Shown: positions 25,473 to 34,540 of the stretch, in pieces
How the letters are laid out: each line of letters starts with the position of its first letter
Numbering within the stretch: position 1 is the first letter of the stretch
Source of the DNA: Hyphomicrobiales bacterium
GTDB lineage: Bacteria > Pseudomonadota > Alphaproteobacteria > Rhizobiales > Rhizobiaceae
NCBI GenBank assembly: GCA_900467745.1
Contig: UBQW01000025.1
Location: 44,982-108,981, forward strand
Length of the DNA: 64,000 nucleotides
Direction: 5' to 3'
Notes under the pieces: generated by a model
What the model was told of the DNA's origin: nothing
The model's database searches: none
The model's input: the letters and a program-made list of their open reading frames with translations, nothing else
Position numbers and translations under genes: made by a program

Positions 25473-26207
25473 TCAAAAACCCGCCGCGTCGACGATCCCC
25501 TCGTTGCAGCCGAACGAGGTCCGGCCCGCTCCCTGGATGAGATCGCCGAGATCCCTGCCCTTCCCATCCGTCGCATCGGCGGAGAGACCGATCGTCAATT
25601 CGCTGATGACGCGGCTGTTGCCGGCGCGGCGGCAGCTCATCTTCACCCGGTCGCCGGCGCCTGGGCCGAAGCTCTTGTCGAACGCCGCCTTGATCGCGTC
25701 TCCAGTCAGTGACTTGCCGATATTGGCGGCGAAGAGCTCCTGAACGGCGGATGCGTTCAGGTCCTCGATCAGCCGCACGGCATCGCCGAAGTAGGCGTCG
25801 GCGCTCATGCCGGTGCAGGTGCCGTGCTTGATCCATTCATGGCGCTCAAGCGCCGATTGCGTGCCGGGCATGACCTTGTCGAGCGATGCCTTCGTCTCGG
25901 CCGATAGCTTCACCTCAGGCAAGTCCCTCCAGTCGCCGCCCTTGTCGGCGGAGCGATCAGCATCGGAAACGCCGCAATAATCCTTGCGCATCGGCCAGAG
26001 CCCGTGCAGCGAGAAGTTCTTGGCGTCGTAGCGGTCGCTGCCTTGGCTGGCGCATTCGGCCTTGCGCTGGTTGGCCTGGCAGAAGGCCGGTTGCCAGCTT
26101 GCCGCGAGAATGAAGCGCGTGCGCCCGCCGCCCTCCTGCGCCAAAGCCGGGACGGCCATGATCGACAATAGGAACAATGCGATGACGCGAAAACCGAGAT
26201 TGCCCAT
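25473..26207 (-). CDS. Secreted ribonuclease T2
   Basis: Both active-site blocks of the RNase T2 family are present: FSLHGLWP (CAS I, catalytic His) and HEWIKHGTC (CAS II, two His and the acid Glu). The mature part has several Cys that could form the family's disulfides. The start at 26207 gives a signal peptide with a hydrophobic core ending PALAQ near residue 25 and has GGGGA upstream; 26213 and 26234 are possible alternatives. The enzyme cleaves RNA non-specifically through a 2',3'-cyclic phosphate and would act in the periplasm or outside, probably scavenging nucleotides or phosphate. The product is 244 residues. Confidence 0.92.
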   Translation of the reverse strand: MGNLGFRVIALFLLSIMAVPALAQEGGGRTRFILAASWQPAFCQANQRKAECASQGSDRYDAKNFSLHGLWPMRKDYCGVSDADRSADKGGDWRDLPEVKLSAETKASLDKVMPGTQSALERHEWIKHGTCTGMSADAYFGDAVRLIEDLNASAVQELFAANIGKSLTGDAIKAAFDKSFGPGAGDRVKMSCRRAGNSRVISELTIGLSADATDGKGRDLGDLIQGAGRTSFGCNEGIVDAAGF

Positions 26208-26362
26208 ACCCATCCCCACGAAAGAACAATTCATGAACATGAAAGCACGCGACGCATCAGCAGGCAAGCGGCAAAACACGCCAAGCGAAAATCTCCGGCA
26301 CAACGCATCCCACCTGTTGCATTTGACCGCTGTTCTGGTCTTCTCCCGCCACGGAGGAAATC

Positions 26363-27301
26363 ATGTTCTCAGATACCCGGCGCCTCGACCATGCAGGCGC
26401 TTCACTGGCCTATCACTATCAGCAGCCCGAGGGCACTGAGCGCGGCATTTTGCTGATCAGCCACGGCTTGGCCGAGCACTCGAAACGCTACCAGCGCTTT
26501 GCGCAAGCGATGGCCGCGCGCGGTTACCATGTCTACGCCCACGACCATCGCGGCCATGGCGAGACCACCGCGCCGGACGCGCCGATCGGCCGCTTCGCAC
26601 GACGCGATGGCGCGAGCCTTGTCGTCGACGATATCGAGGCGATGCGCGACGAGGCCGCGACCGAGCACCCGGGCCTTCCGATCATTCTCTTCGGTCACTC
26701 CATGGGCGGGCTGATCGCGCTCAACGCGGCCGTCACCTATCCGCGAAAATTCGATGCCGTCGCCGTCTGGAACTCGAACTTCAATCCCGGCCTCGCCGGC
26801 CGCGCCGCGCAGGCGATCCTCTTGGTCGAGCGCGCGCTGAAAGGCTCCGACGTCCCGAGCGACCTGCTGCCGAAGCTCACCTTCGGCACCTGGGCGAAAT
26901 CGGTCGCCAACCGCCGCACGGATTTCGACTGGCTGTCGCGCGACCCCACTGAAGTCGACAAGTATGTGGCCGATCCGCTCTGCGGCTTCGGCGCCTCCGT
27001 CTCGCTCTGGCTCGACCTCTTCGAGCTCACCTTCCGGGCGCCGCAGAAAGAACATCTCGCCCGCCTGCCGACCGAGACGCCGATCCACCTGGTCGGTGGC
27101 GGCCAGGACCCGGCGACGGAGAATGGAAAAGCCATCCTCTGGCTCTCAAACCATTTGAAAACGCATGGCTTCTCCCGTATCAGCACTGAGATATATCAGG
27201 ACATGCGCCACGAGACTTTGAACGAGATCGGCGCCGACGCGGCTATATCGGCATTCGCCGATTGGTGCGATCAGGCCACCGCGCGTTCCCTGGTCGGCTG
27301 A
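26363..27301 (+). CDS. Alpha/beta hydrolase, lysophospholipase/monoacylglycerol-lipase type
   Basis: 312 residues of the Hydrolase_4 group. Seen motifs are SHGLAEHSKRY (oxyanion region), YAHDHRGHGET, and the nucleophile elbow GHSMGG near residue 113. A late Asp (GGGQDPATENG) and His (MRHETLNE) complete a likely catalytic triad. The ATG follows a GGAGG ribosome site. It is the first of four plus-strand genes with small gaps (36, 18 and -4 bases) ending in a ThDP enzyme, so it may belong to their pathway as an esterase, or simply share the promoter. The substrate is not known. Confidence 0.87.
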   Translation: MFSDTRRLDHAGASLAYHYQQPEGTERGILLISHGLAEHSKRYQRFAQAMAARGYHVYAHDHRGHGETTAPDAPIGRFARRDGASLVVDDIEAMRDEAATEHPGLPIILFGHSMGGLIALNAAVTYPRKFDAVAVWNSNFNPGLAGRAAQAILLVERALKGSDVPSDLLPKLTFGTWAKSVANRRTDFDWLSRDPTEVDKYVADPLCGFGASVSLWLDLFELTFRAPQKEHLARLPTETPIHLVGGGQDPATENGKAILWLSNHLKTHGFSRISTEIYQDMRHETLNEIGADAAISAFADWCDQATARSLVG

Positions 27302-27337
27302 TCCCGCTCCCCTACCCCAAAATCAGAGAATTCCGTC

Positions 27338-28297
27338 ATGAGCAGCAACGCGGCACCCGGCACCAGCAACACCCCATCGGAAGTGATGTTGGGACTGATC
27401 CTGATGTTCGTCTCGGTGCTGCTGTCGCCCATCATCGACATCTTCTCCAAGCTCGCGATCAGCACGGTCCCCTCAGCCCAGATCACCGCGGCGCGCTTCG
27501 GCCTGCAGGCGCTCTGCATGCTGCCCATCGTGCTCTGGCGTCACAACCTCACCGACATCACCTGGAAGCAGAGCTTCTTCCACGCCATCCGCGGCGCCAT
27601 CATCACCGTCTCGATGATCTCCTTCGTCACCACGCTGAAATACATGGCGGTCGCCGATGCTATCGCCATCTTCTTCGTCGAGCCGATCATCCTGACGATC
27701 CTGAGCAGCATCTTCCTCAAGGAAAAGATCGGCTGGCGGCGCTACACCGCCTGCGGCGTCGGCTTCTTCGGGGCGATCCTCATCATTCAGCCGAGCTTCC
27801 AGGAAGTCGGCTATGTCGCACTTCTGCCCGTCGTCAGCGCGGTCTGCATCGCCATCTCCGCGATGATGAACCGGGCGCTGGCGCAGCGTGAGGACCCGTG
27901 GGTCATGCAGTTCCACATGGGTCTCTGGGGCCTGCTGATCTGCGCCATCCTGCTCTGTCTCGGCCAGGGCAGCGGCTCCGACGTGCTCGATCCCGTCATG
28001 CCCGACACCCGTGCCTGGCTCTATCTGCTGGGCGTCGGCGTCTCCGCCGCGATTGCCGGCATCTTCGGCGTCTATGCCTACCGCTCGGCGCCCGCCTCGA
28101 CGCTCGCCCCGCTGCAATATTTCGAGATCGTCTCCGCCACGGCCTTCGCCTGGCTGGTGTTCGGCGATTTCCCGGATGCGCTGAAATGGCTCGGCATATT
28201 CATCATCATGGGCTCCGGCTTCTACATCATCTGGCGCGAGCGGCGCTTTGCATCCAAGCCCGTATCCGATACATCTGAGGACACGCGGGCACCCTGA
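27338..28297 (+). CDS. EamA/DMT-family transporter
   Basis: A 319-residue membrane protein with ten predicted helices in two homologous EamA halves. Family features include the opening helix with a conserved SPIIDIFSKLAI segment, FFVEPIILTILSSIFLKEKIGWRR at the end of the first half, and APASTLAPLQYFEIVSATAFAWLVFGDFP at the end of the second. DMT transporters move metabolites out of, or less often into, the cell. It sits between the hydrolase and the CoA-transferase genes on one strand, so its cargo may be a substrate or product of that pathway. Confidence 0.88.
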   Translation: MSSNAAPGTSNTPSEVMLGLILMFVSVLLSPIIDIFSKLAISTVPSAQITAARFGLQALCMLPIVLWRHNLTDITWKQSFFHAIRGAIITVSMISFVTTLKYMAVADAIAIFFVEPIILTILSSIFLKEKIGWRRYTACGVGFFGAILIIQPSFQEVGYVALLPVVSAVCIAISAMMNRALAQREDPWVMQFHMGLWGLLICAILLCLGQGSGSDVLDPVMPDTRAWLYLLGVGVSAAIAGIFGVYAYRSAPASTLAPLQYFEIVSATAFAWLVFGDFPDALKWLGIFIIMGSGFYIIWRERRFASKPVSDTSEDTRAP

Positions 28298-28315
28298 TCT
28301 GATCGTGGGAGGAAC

Positions 28316-29512
28316 ATGACGCAGACCCAGCCTAACAAAGCGCCGCTCGCAGGCATTCGTGTGATCGAGCTCGCGCGTGTGCTGGCTGGCCCATGGGCGG
28401 GCCAGATGCTGGCCGATCTCGGCGCCGATGTGATCAAGGTCGAAAACCCCGATGGTGGAGACGATACAAGGCACTGGGGTCCCCCCTTCGTCGAGGGTGC
28501 CGATGGCGAAAACCTCTCGGCCGCTTATTACCACGCCGCCAATCGCGGCAAGCGCTCGATAATGGCCGATCTCCGTAGCGAGGAAAGCCAGGCGCTGGTC
28601 CGCCGGCTGGTCGCTACCGCCGATGTCGTCATCGAGAATTTCAAGCTCGGCGGCCTCGTCAAATACGGGCTGGACTACGAGAGCCTGCGCCAGATCAATC
28701 CCAAGCTCGTCTATTGCTCGATAACCGGCTTCGGCCAGACGGGACCCTACGCCAGCCTCGCCGGCTACGATTACATCGTCCAGGGCATGTCCGGCTTCAT
28801 GTCTATCACCGGCGAACCCGACGGACAGCCGATGAAGGCGGGCGTCGCCATCGCCGATATCTTCACCGGCATCTACGCGGTCTCGGCGATCGAGGCAGCC
28901 CTCATCCACGCCCTGAAGACGGGCGAAGGCCAGCTGGTCGACATGGCGCTGCTCGATGTGCAGTCGGCGGTGCTCGCCAACCAGAACATGAACTACCTCA
29001 TATCCGGCCGCCCGCCGACACGCCTCGGCAACGCCCACCCCAACATCTCGCCCTACGAGGTCGTCCCCACATCAGATGGCTACCTCATCCTCGCCATCGG
29101 CAATGACGGCCAGTTCCGCCGCTTGTGCACCATCCTCGGCCTCGAAGGGGTCGCCGACGACGAACGCTTCGCCACCAACAAGGCCCGCGTTGCCAATCGC
29201 GACGAGGTAAGACGCTTGGTCTCGACCGAAACGCTGAAGTGGGCGAAGGCCGATCTTCTTGCGGCCTGCGAGGCGAACGCCGTGCCGTCAGGCGCGATCA
29301 ACACCATCGAGGACATGTTCAACGATCCGCAGATCGTCGCGCGCGGCCTGCGCATCGATCTCGAGGATAGCGCCGGCACCGTCATTCCCGGTGTCAGGAC
29401 GCCCGTCGTCCTGTCGCGGACGCCGCTCAGCTATGAAAGGCCCAGTCCGAGACTGGGAGAGCACCAGGAGGAGGTGCTCGCGGAACTCATCCAATGGGAG
29501 GGGAACAAATGA
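28316..29512 (+). CDS. CaiB/BaiF family (class III) CoA transferase
   Basis: 398 residues with the full class III signature: LAGIRVIELARVLAGPWAGQMLADLGADVIKVE at the N-terminus, NRGKRSIMADL, TGFGQTGPYASLAGYD around residue 145, and the catalytic Asp in GVAIADIFTG. These enzymes move CoA between carboxylic acids, for example formyl-CoA and oxalate. The GTG-rich leader GTGGGAGGAAC gives a strong ribosome site. The downstream ThDP enzyme starts inside its stop codon. That pairing recalls formyl-CoA transferase with oxalyl-CoA decarboxylase, but the acid used here is not evident from the sequence. Confidence 0.92.
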   Translation: MTQTQPNKAPLAGIRVIELARVLAGPWAGQMLADLGADVIKVENPDGGDDTRHWGPPFVEGADGENLSAAYYHAANRGKRSIMADLRSEESQALVRRLVATADVVIENFKLGGLVKYGLDYESLRQINPKLVYCSITGFGQTGPYASLAGYDYIVQGMSGFMSITGEPDGQPMKAGVAIADIFTGIYAVSAIEAALIHALKTGEGQLVDMALLDVQSAVLANQNMNYLISGRPPTRLGNAHPNISPYEVVPTSDGYLILAIGNDGQFRRLCTILGLEGVADDERFATNKARVANRDEVRRLVSTETLKWAKADLLAACEANAVPSGAINTIEDMFNDPQIVARGLRIDLEDSAGTVIPGVRTPVVLSRTPLSYERPSPRLGEHQEEVLAELIQWEGNK

Positions 29513-31167
29513 AACGAACAGGCGGAGAACTGATCGTCGAGGCATTGAAGGCAAATGGGGTGAAACGCCTCTCCTGCGTTCCCGGCGAGAGTTTCCTCGC
29601 CGTCCTCGACGCGCTTTGCGATAGCGACATCGAGGTCATCGTCTGCCGCCAGGAGGGCGGCGCCGCGATGATGGCCGATACATGGGGCCGCCTCACCGGA
29701 GAGCCCGGCATCTGCATGGTCACCCGCGGCCCCGGCGCCACCAACGCGACCGCGGGACTGCACATCGCAAAGCAGGATTCGATCCCGATGATCCTCTTCA
29801 TCGGCCAGGTCCAGCGCGATGCCCGCGAGCGCGAAGCCTTCCAAGAGGTCGAGTTCCGCCGCGCGCTGACCGAATACGCCAAGTGGGTCGGCGAGATCGA
29901 CGACGCGGCCCGCATCCCCGAATTCGTCACCCGCGCCTTCGCGCTAGCCACCTCCGGCCGCCCCGGGCCTGTCGTGTTGTCACTACCCGAGGACATGTTG
30001 CGCGACATGGTCGAGGCGCCCCGCGCCAGGCGCTACGCCCGCGTCGAAGCGCACCCCGGCCGCAGCCAGGTCGACGACTTCTATCTGCGCCTGCTGAAGG
30101 CCGAGCGTCCCATGGTGATCCTCGGCGGCTCGCGCTGGGATGCCGATGCGGTGGCCGACTTCAAGACCTTCGCCGAGCGCTTCCGGCTGCCGGTCGGATG
30201 CTCCTTCCGCCGGCAGATGCTGTTCGATCATCTGCATCCTGGCTATGCCGGCGATATCGGCGTCGGCATCAATCCGGAGCTGGCGCGGGAGATCAAGGAA
30301 AGCGACCTGCTGATCCTGCTCGGCGGCCGCATGTCGGAAATGCCGTCCTCGGGCTATACGCTGATCGATATTCCCTATCCGCAGCAACAGCTCGTCCACA
30401 TCCATCCAGACCCGTCCGAACTCGGCCGTGTCTATCGCCCGGATCTCGCCATAGCGGCAAGCCCGCAGGATTTCGTCGCAGCACTTGCCGATCTCGAGGC
30501 CCCCACGCAAGCGCGATGGGCGGAGCGCACGGAGCGCATGCATCAAGCCTATCTCGCCTGGTCGACACCGCCGCAGACAGGACCCGGCGACGTCCACATG
30601 GGCCCGATCATGGCGTGGATCGAAGAGAATACGCGGCCGGACACGATCTTCACCAACGGCGCCGGCAATTATGCGACATGGCAGCACCGCTACCACCGCT
30701 TCCGGCAATTCAACACGCAGGTGGCCCCGACATCGGGCTCGATGGGCTACAGCGTCCCCTCCGCCGTCGCCGCCAAGGCGCTGTTTCCGGATCGCGAAGT
30801 TATCTGCTTTGCCGGCGACGGCTGCTTCCTCATGCATGGTCAGGAATTCGCCACCGCCATCCGCTACAAGCTGCCGTTGATCACGCTTCTGATCAACAAC
30901 GGCATGTACGGCACGATCCGCATGCACCAGGAACGCGAATATCCCGGCCGCGTCAGCGGCACCGGCCTCACCAACCCCGATTTCGCAGCCCTTGCCCGCG
31001 CCTATGGCGGCCATGGCGAGACGGTGGAAAAGACCGAGGACTTCGCCCCCGCCTTCGAGCGCGCCCGCGAAAGCGGCCTTCCCGCTATCATCGATATCAA
31101 GCTCGACCCGGAGGCGATCACGCCGACACGCACGCTCTCGGAAATCGCGCAAACAAAAAGCCGGTGA
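29509..31167 (+). CDS. Thiamine-diphosphate enzyme of the acetolactate synthase/oxalyl-CoA decarboxylase superfamily
   Basis: 552 residues with the three-domain ThDP fold. The N-terminal Pyr domain has the activating Glu in CRQEGGAAMMAD (near residue 46), and the C-terminal PP domain has the ThDP/Mg motif GDGCFLMHGQEFATA ending in NNGMYGTIR. The start at 29509 follows GGAGGGGAA and overlaps the CoA-transferase stop (ATGA). The pair suggests decarboxylation or cleavage of a CoA ester formed by the neighbour, such as oxalyl-CoA or a 2-hydroxyacyl-CoA, but plain acetolactate-synthase-like chemistry is equally open. The 3' end lies inside the hairpin that terminates the convergent ridA gene. Confidence 0.88.
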   Translation: MKRTGGELIVEALKANGVKRLSCVPGESFLAVLDALCDSDIEVIVCRQEGGAAMMADTWGRLTGEPGICMVTRGPGATNATAGLHIAKQDSIPMILFIGQVQRDAREREAFQEVEFRRALTEYAKWVGEIDDAARIPEFVTRAFALATSGRPGPVVLSLPEDMLRDMVEAPRARRYARVEAHPGRSQVDDFYLRLLKAERPMVILGGSRWDADAVADFKTFAERFRLPVGCSFRRQMLFDHLHPGYAGDIGVGINPELAREIKESDLLILLGGRMSEMPSSGYTLIDIPYPQQQLVHIHPDPSELGRVYRPDLAIAASPQDFVAALADLEAPTQARWAERTERMHQAYLAWSTPPQTGPGDVHMGPIMAWIEENTRPDTIFTNGAGNYATWQHRYHRFRQFNTQVAPTSGSMGYSVPSAVAAKALFPDREVICFAGDGCFLMHGQEFATAIRYKLPLITLLINNGMYGTIRMHQEREYPGRVSGTGLTNPDFAALARAYGGHGETVEKTEDFAPAFERARESGLPAIIDIKLDPEAITPTRTLSEIAQTKSR

Positions 31168-31188
31168 GCAGTTGTGCTGCTCACCGGC
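31150..31188 (-). terminator. Terminator of ridA overlapping the ThDP gene's 3' end
   Basis: GCCGGTGAGCAG at 31160-31171 pairs perfectly with CTGCTCACCGGC at 31177-31188. On the minus strand a TTTTTGTTTG tract follows, which makes it an intrinsic terminator for ridA. The stop codon of the plus-strand ThDP gene (31165-31167) is within the stem. Confidence 0.85.
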
Positions 31189-31213
31189 CTATCAAATCGC
31201 GATGGCGACGATG

Positions 31214-31555
31214 TTAGATCGCAGCCGTGACGATGAACTCGACCTTGTACTTCGGAGCGGCCAGCTTGGCTTCGCTGGTGGCGCGGGCCGGCGTGTTGGC
31301 CGGATCGACCCAGGCTTCCCAGGCAGCGTTCATTTCGGCGAAGTCCGAGATGTCGGAGAGGTAGATCAGCGTCTGCAGGATCTTCGACTTGTCGGAGCCG
31401 GCAGCGGCCAGCAGGCGATCGACTTCGGCGAGCGCGTCCTTGCACTGGTCGGTCACGGTTGCGCCTTCGCCAACCTGGCCGGCGAGGTAAACGGTGTTGC
31501 CGTGGATGACCGCGCCGCTCATGCGGGCGCCGGCGTCGATACGCTTGATGCTCAT
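31214..31555 (-). CDS. RidA-family protein (Rid7-like or RidA)
   Basis: 113 residues. The family layout is complete: GNTVYLAGQVGE near residue 20, QCKDALAEVDRLLAAAGSDKSKILQTLIYLSDISDF mid-protein, and the conserved Pro-Ala-Arg (NTPARATSEAKLAAP) whose Arg binds the carboxylate of imine/enamine intermediates in RidA. The final segment YKVEFIVTA forms the core strand. RidA hydrolyses reactive 2-aminoacrylate-type intermediates made by PLP enzymes. Some family members lack activity, and the C-terminal variation here makes a non-canonical subgroup possible. Confidence 0.9.
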   Translation of the reverse strand: MSIKRIDAGARMSGAVIHGNTVYLAGQVGEGATVTDQCKDALAEVDRLLAAAGSDKSKILQTLIYLSDISDFAEMNAAWEAWVDPANTPARATSEAKLAAPKYKVEFIVTAAI

Positions 31556-31631
31556 GGTATTCTCCTTGTCATGATATGAAAGAGGCGCCGCACCTACGCG
31601 CAGCGCCGGACTTTACAGCCCGCGCCTTGGA

Positions 31632-31970
31632 TCAGGTGCGGATGTGATGGGTCTTCTGGTAGATCGCCGTCGAGCGGGCGCCGGAGCGGCAGTAGCCGAG
31701 CATCGGGCGCGGGAATTCGTCGAGCGCGTCGACCATGCCGGCGACAGCCTCTTCCGTCACGCCCATCGGGCCGACGGGAACATGGGCGATCTCGAAACCG
31801 AGCTCCTTGGCCCGCGCCGCGATATCGGCGAACGGCGTCTGGTCCATGCTTTCCTGGTCCGGACGATGGCAGACGATGGACTTGAAGCCCATGGCCTTGA
31901 TCTCGTCGAGCTCATCGACCGTGATCTGGCCGGAAACCGAATATTCGTCGTCGATCTGGCGGATGTCCAT
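31632..31970 (-). CDS. BLH-type phosphatase-like protein (DUF442)
   Basis: 112 residues with a single cysteine-phosphatase/rhodanese-like loop, CRSGARS (C-x5-R), near residue 93, and upstream DQESMDQTPF and VPVGPMG blocks typical of the family once named TIGR01244. The fold resembles dual-specificity phosphatases; in some bacteria the domain is fused to a persulfide dioxygenase, which suggests sulfur transfer or a phosphatase role. No such fusion exists here. It ends about 75 bases upstream of the ridA start on the same strand, so it may be co-transcribed. Confidence 0.82.
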   Translation of the reverse strand: MDIRQIDDEYSVSGQITVDELDEIKAMGFKSIVCHRPDQESMDQTPFADIAARAKELGFEIAHVPVGPMGVTEEAVAGMVDALDEFPRPMLGYCRSGARSTAIYQKTHHIRT

Positions 31971-32066
31971 CGCAAATACTCCTGAAATTATGGGCTGAAT
32001 GACTACGCCGCCCGATCAAAGCCGTCAACCGCACAACACGGTTGAATCGGCTTGTTGAATTGCCTG

Positions 32067-32906
32067 TCAAACGAAAGCAAAGCTGAGCCCGTACTCGCGG
32101 CTTTCGCCGGGCTTGAGCATGTTGAATTCACCTGCTTCCTGAAGCTCCGCGCGCGGCACCCAGCGATGCGAGACGGGCTCGATGCCGAGCACATCGGCCG
32201 GCGCTGTCTGGTTGCGCCAGACCTGCAGATGCGGCAGCGTATCGGCCTTCACCCGCACCCGCAGCGTCTTGCCGCCGATTGAAGCCATCGGCCCGAGACG
32301 CACTTCCGCCAGGCCATCGCGCGTCGCCGGCGCTTCCACGCAGAAGATATCGCCGCCATCCTTGCCGAAGCGCCAGGGGAAGCCGCCATTCTCAAGCATC
32401 GCGCCTTCAAGCCGCGTGCCCTCGTCGAACCATTTGCCGCCGATGTTCATATGATACATCAGGAACGTCGGCACGGTCTGGTCGCTGGTGTTGATCACCT
32501 TGTCCTTCAGATGCGCCTCGCCGGACTTGCCGTCGATAAACCAATGGCGCTCGATCCGCGCAGGCAGCCCCTCGACGGTGACGATATCGATGTCGGCGCG
32601 GCATTCCGCATTGCCGTTTTCGAATTTCGTCCAGAGCACCTTGGCGGCATGGCCGGCGGCCGAACCGTGGAGCGGAAAGACCTTACCGTCGGAGCGGCCG
32701 GGGATCGGTTCGCGATGGCGGATGTGGTCGGGCCCGCAGGTAAACAGGAAGCCCTGGACCGAATGCGAGATGCGCGCATCTCCGTCATCGGGAACAGCCT
32801 CCTTCGGCGCGATATCGATGCCCTCGACCACGCAGCCGCCGATATCCATCAGCGACGTCTCGTCCAGCATCAGCTTCGGCCCGGTCGCTGCTGCGAATTC
32901 CATCAT
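32067..32906 (-). CDS. Aldose-epimerase-like protein (DUF4432 type)
   Basis: 279 residues that read as an all-beta galactose-mutarotase-like fold. Visible marks are CGPDHIRHREP, FPLHGSAAGHAA (His-rich loop where mutarotases bind sugar), MYHMNIGGKWFDEG and GIEPVSHRW with a C-terminal Glu. Aldose-1-epimerases interconvert sugar anomers; DUF4432 proteins are relatives of uncertain substrate. The ATG at 32906 lies behind GGGAGACGGG; an adjacent ATG at 32903 is equally possible. No sugar transport or kinase gene is next to it. Confidence 0.75.
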   Translation of the reverse strand: MMEFAAATGPKLMLDETSLMDIGGCVVEGIDIAPKEAVPDDGDARISHSVQGFLFTCGPDHIRHREPIPGRSDGKVFPLHGSAAGHAAKVLWTKFENGNAECRADIDIVTVEGLPARIERHWFIDGKSGEAHLKDKVINTSDQTVPTFLMYHMNIGGKWFDEGTRLEGAMLENGGFPWRFGKDGGDIFCVEAPATRDGLAEVRLGPMASIGGKTLRVRVKADTLPHLQVWRNQTAPADVLGIEPVSHRWVPRAELQEAGEFNMLKPGESREYGLSFAFV

Positions 32907-33148
32907 GATCCCGTCTCCCCCTCAAAATGAACTTCCGTAGGGTTAGGCGGCACCCGCTGTTTCGTCAATCCAAGGTGTCGTGGCCACCAACGAGATTTTG
33001 ATTGGAACCAGCTGGCCCTCTCAAATGTTTATGAGTAAAGGGAAATTTATTGGTTTTTTCATTTTTTGTTCAGCACGATTTCATAAATTCCACACTAGCG
33101 TCAAAATTCGCGGGTGTGTGTCGCCAAGTCACTGAAGGATACGAAGAC

Positions 33149-34519
33149 GTGAATCGCTTTCTGAAATCGGCATTATCTGGGACCGTTATCGTGCTGGCCA
33201 TGTCGGCTGCGGTTCAAGACGCGTCCGCGCAACAATATCGCCGCCAGGGCAGCGTCGTCTTCGTCACGCCGAACGGCGAGATCCTCGATTACATGCCGGA
33301 AGGCAGCGGCTACACGCGCGATCGCAGCGGCAACCGCGTGCTGGTCGACGGCTACGGCAACATCATCGCCACCGAGGCGCGTTCGCGCGGCTACTATCCG
33401 CCGCCGCCATCGCGCCGCGTCTACGGCCGAGAGGTCTACAACAACGATCCCTATTACAGCGAAGACCAGTACGGCGACACGCGCTATTCCGAGCGCGGCG
33501 CGGTCACGGGCGCCATCCCGCGCAATGCGTCGATCGATCGCCAGCAGCTGGATCAGCCCTACCCGCAAAATCCGCAGAACGATGGCGACTACGCCTCGAT
33601 CGATCCGGACCAGCAGCAGCCGCAGGTCACGCAGCCGACCCGTCCGGCCGATCCTGTCATCACGCTGAAGAACAAATCGAAATCCGAGATCGTCGCGCTG
33701 CAGGTCTTCCTCGACCGCGCTGGCGTTTCGCCCGGCGCCATCGATGGCCACATGGGCGCCAACGTCACCAAGGCGGTCTATGCCTATGAGCAGATGACCG
33801 GCGAGACGCTCGATCCGAACAACACCGACGCGATCCTCGAGCAGCTGCGCATGTCCGGCGGCCTGCCCGTCGTGAGCTACACCATCACGCCAGCTGATGC
33901 GGCCGGCCCTTACGTGGCCGAAATCCCCGAGGATTATGCGCACAAGTCGCAGATGACCTCGCTCGCCTTCACCTCGGTAACCGAGGCTCTGGCCGAACGC
34001 TTCCACATGGACGAAGGCTTCCTGAAGGAGCTGAATTCAGGCGCCGACTTCACTGTCCCCGGCACCATCATCAAAGTCGTCAACCCCGGTGAAGTGAAGA
34101 CCGGCAGCGTTGCACGCATCATTGCCGACAAGGGCAAGAAACAGGTCTTCGCCTATGACGCCTCCGGCAACCTGATCTCCGCCTACCCGGCCTCGATCGG
34201 CTCCACCGACACGCCCTCGCCATCAGGCACGGTCACGGTCGAGCGCGTCGCCTTCAATCCGGGCTATACCTACAATCCGAAGATCAACTTCCAGCAGGGC
34301 GCCAACGACAAGATCCTCAACATCCCGCCTGGCCCGAACGGCCCTGTCGGCACTGTGTGGATGGCGCTGTCGAAGCCGACCTACGGCATTCACGGCACGC
34401 CGGAACCCTCGAAGATCGGCCGCACCCAGAGCCACGGCTGTATCCGCCTGACCAACTGGGACGCCACCGAACTCGCCAAAATGGTCAAGCCCGGCGTCAC
34501 CGTCGAGTTCGTAGACTGA
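33149..34519 (+). CDS. L,D-transpeptidase, YkuD domain, secreted
   Basis: 456 residues from a GTG at 33149 that has GAAGGA upstream and opens a signal peptide cut near VQDASAQQ. An Arg/Tyr/Pro-rich linker (about 30-170) follows, then a peptidoglycan-binding-like segment (about 175-240), and the YkuD catalytic domain at the end with HGTPEPSKIG and SHGCIRLTNWD (catalytic Cys within SHGCIR). YkuD enzymes make 3-3 cross-links or attach proteins to the wall, which is prominent in polar-growing rhizobia. A longer frame from 33050 would place the signal internally. The gene converges with a LuxR gene 21 bases away. Confidence 0.92.
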   Translation: MNRFLKSALSGTVIVLAMSAAVQDASAQQYRRQGSVVFVTPNGEILDYMPEGSGYTRDRSGNRVLVDGYGNIIATEARSRGYYPPPPSRRVYGREVYNNDPYYSEDQYGDTRYSERGAVTGAIPRNASIDRQQLDQPYPQNPQNDGDYASIDPDQQQPQVTQPTRPADPVITLKNKSKSEIVALQVFLDRAGVSPGAIDGHMGANVTKAVYAYEQMTGETLDPNNTDAILEQLRMSGGLPVVSYTITPADAAGPYVAEIPEDYAHKSQMTSLAFTSVTEALAERFHMDEGFLKELNSGADFTVPGTIIKVVNPGEVKTGSVARIIADKGKKQVFAYDASGNLISAYPASIGSTDTPSPSGTVTVERVAFNPGYTYNPKINFQQGANDKILNIPPGPNGPVGTVWMALSKPTYGIHGTPEPSKIGRTQSHGCIRLTNWDATELAKMVKPGVTVEFVD

Positions 34520-34540
34520 TCACGCGCTTTTGCCAGATGG

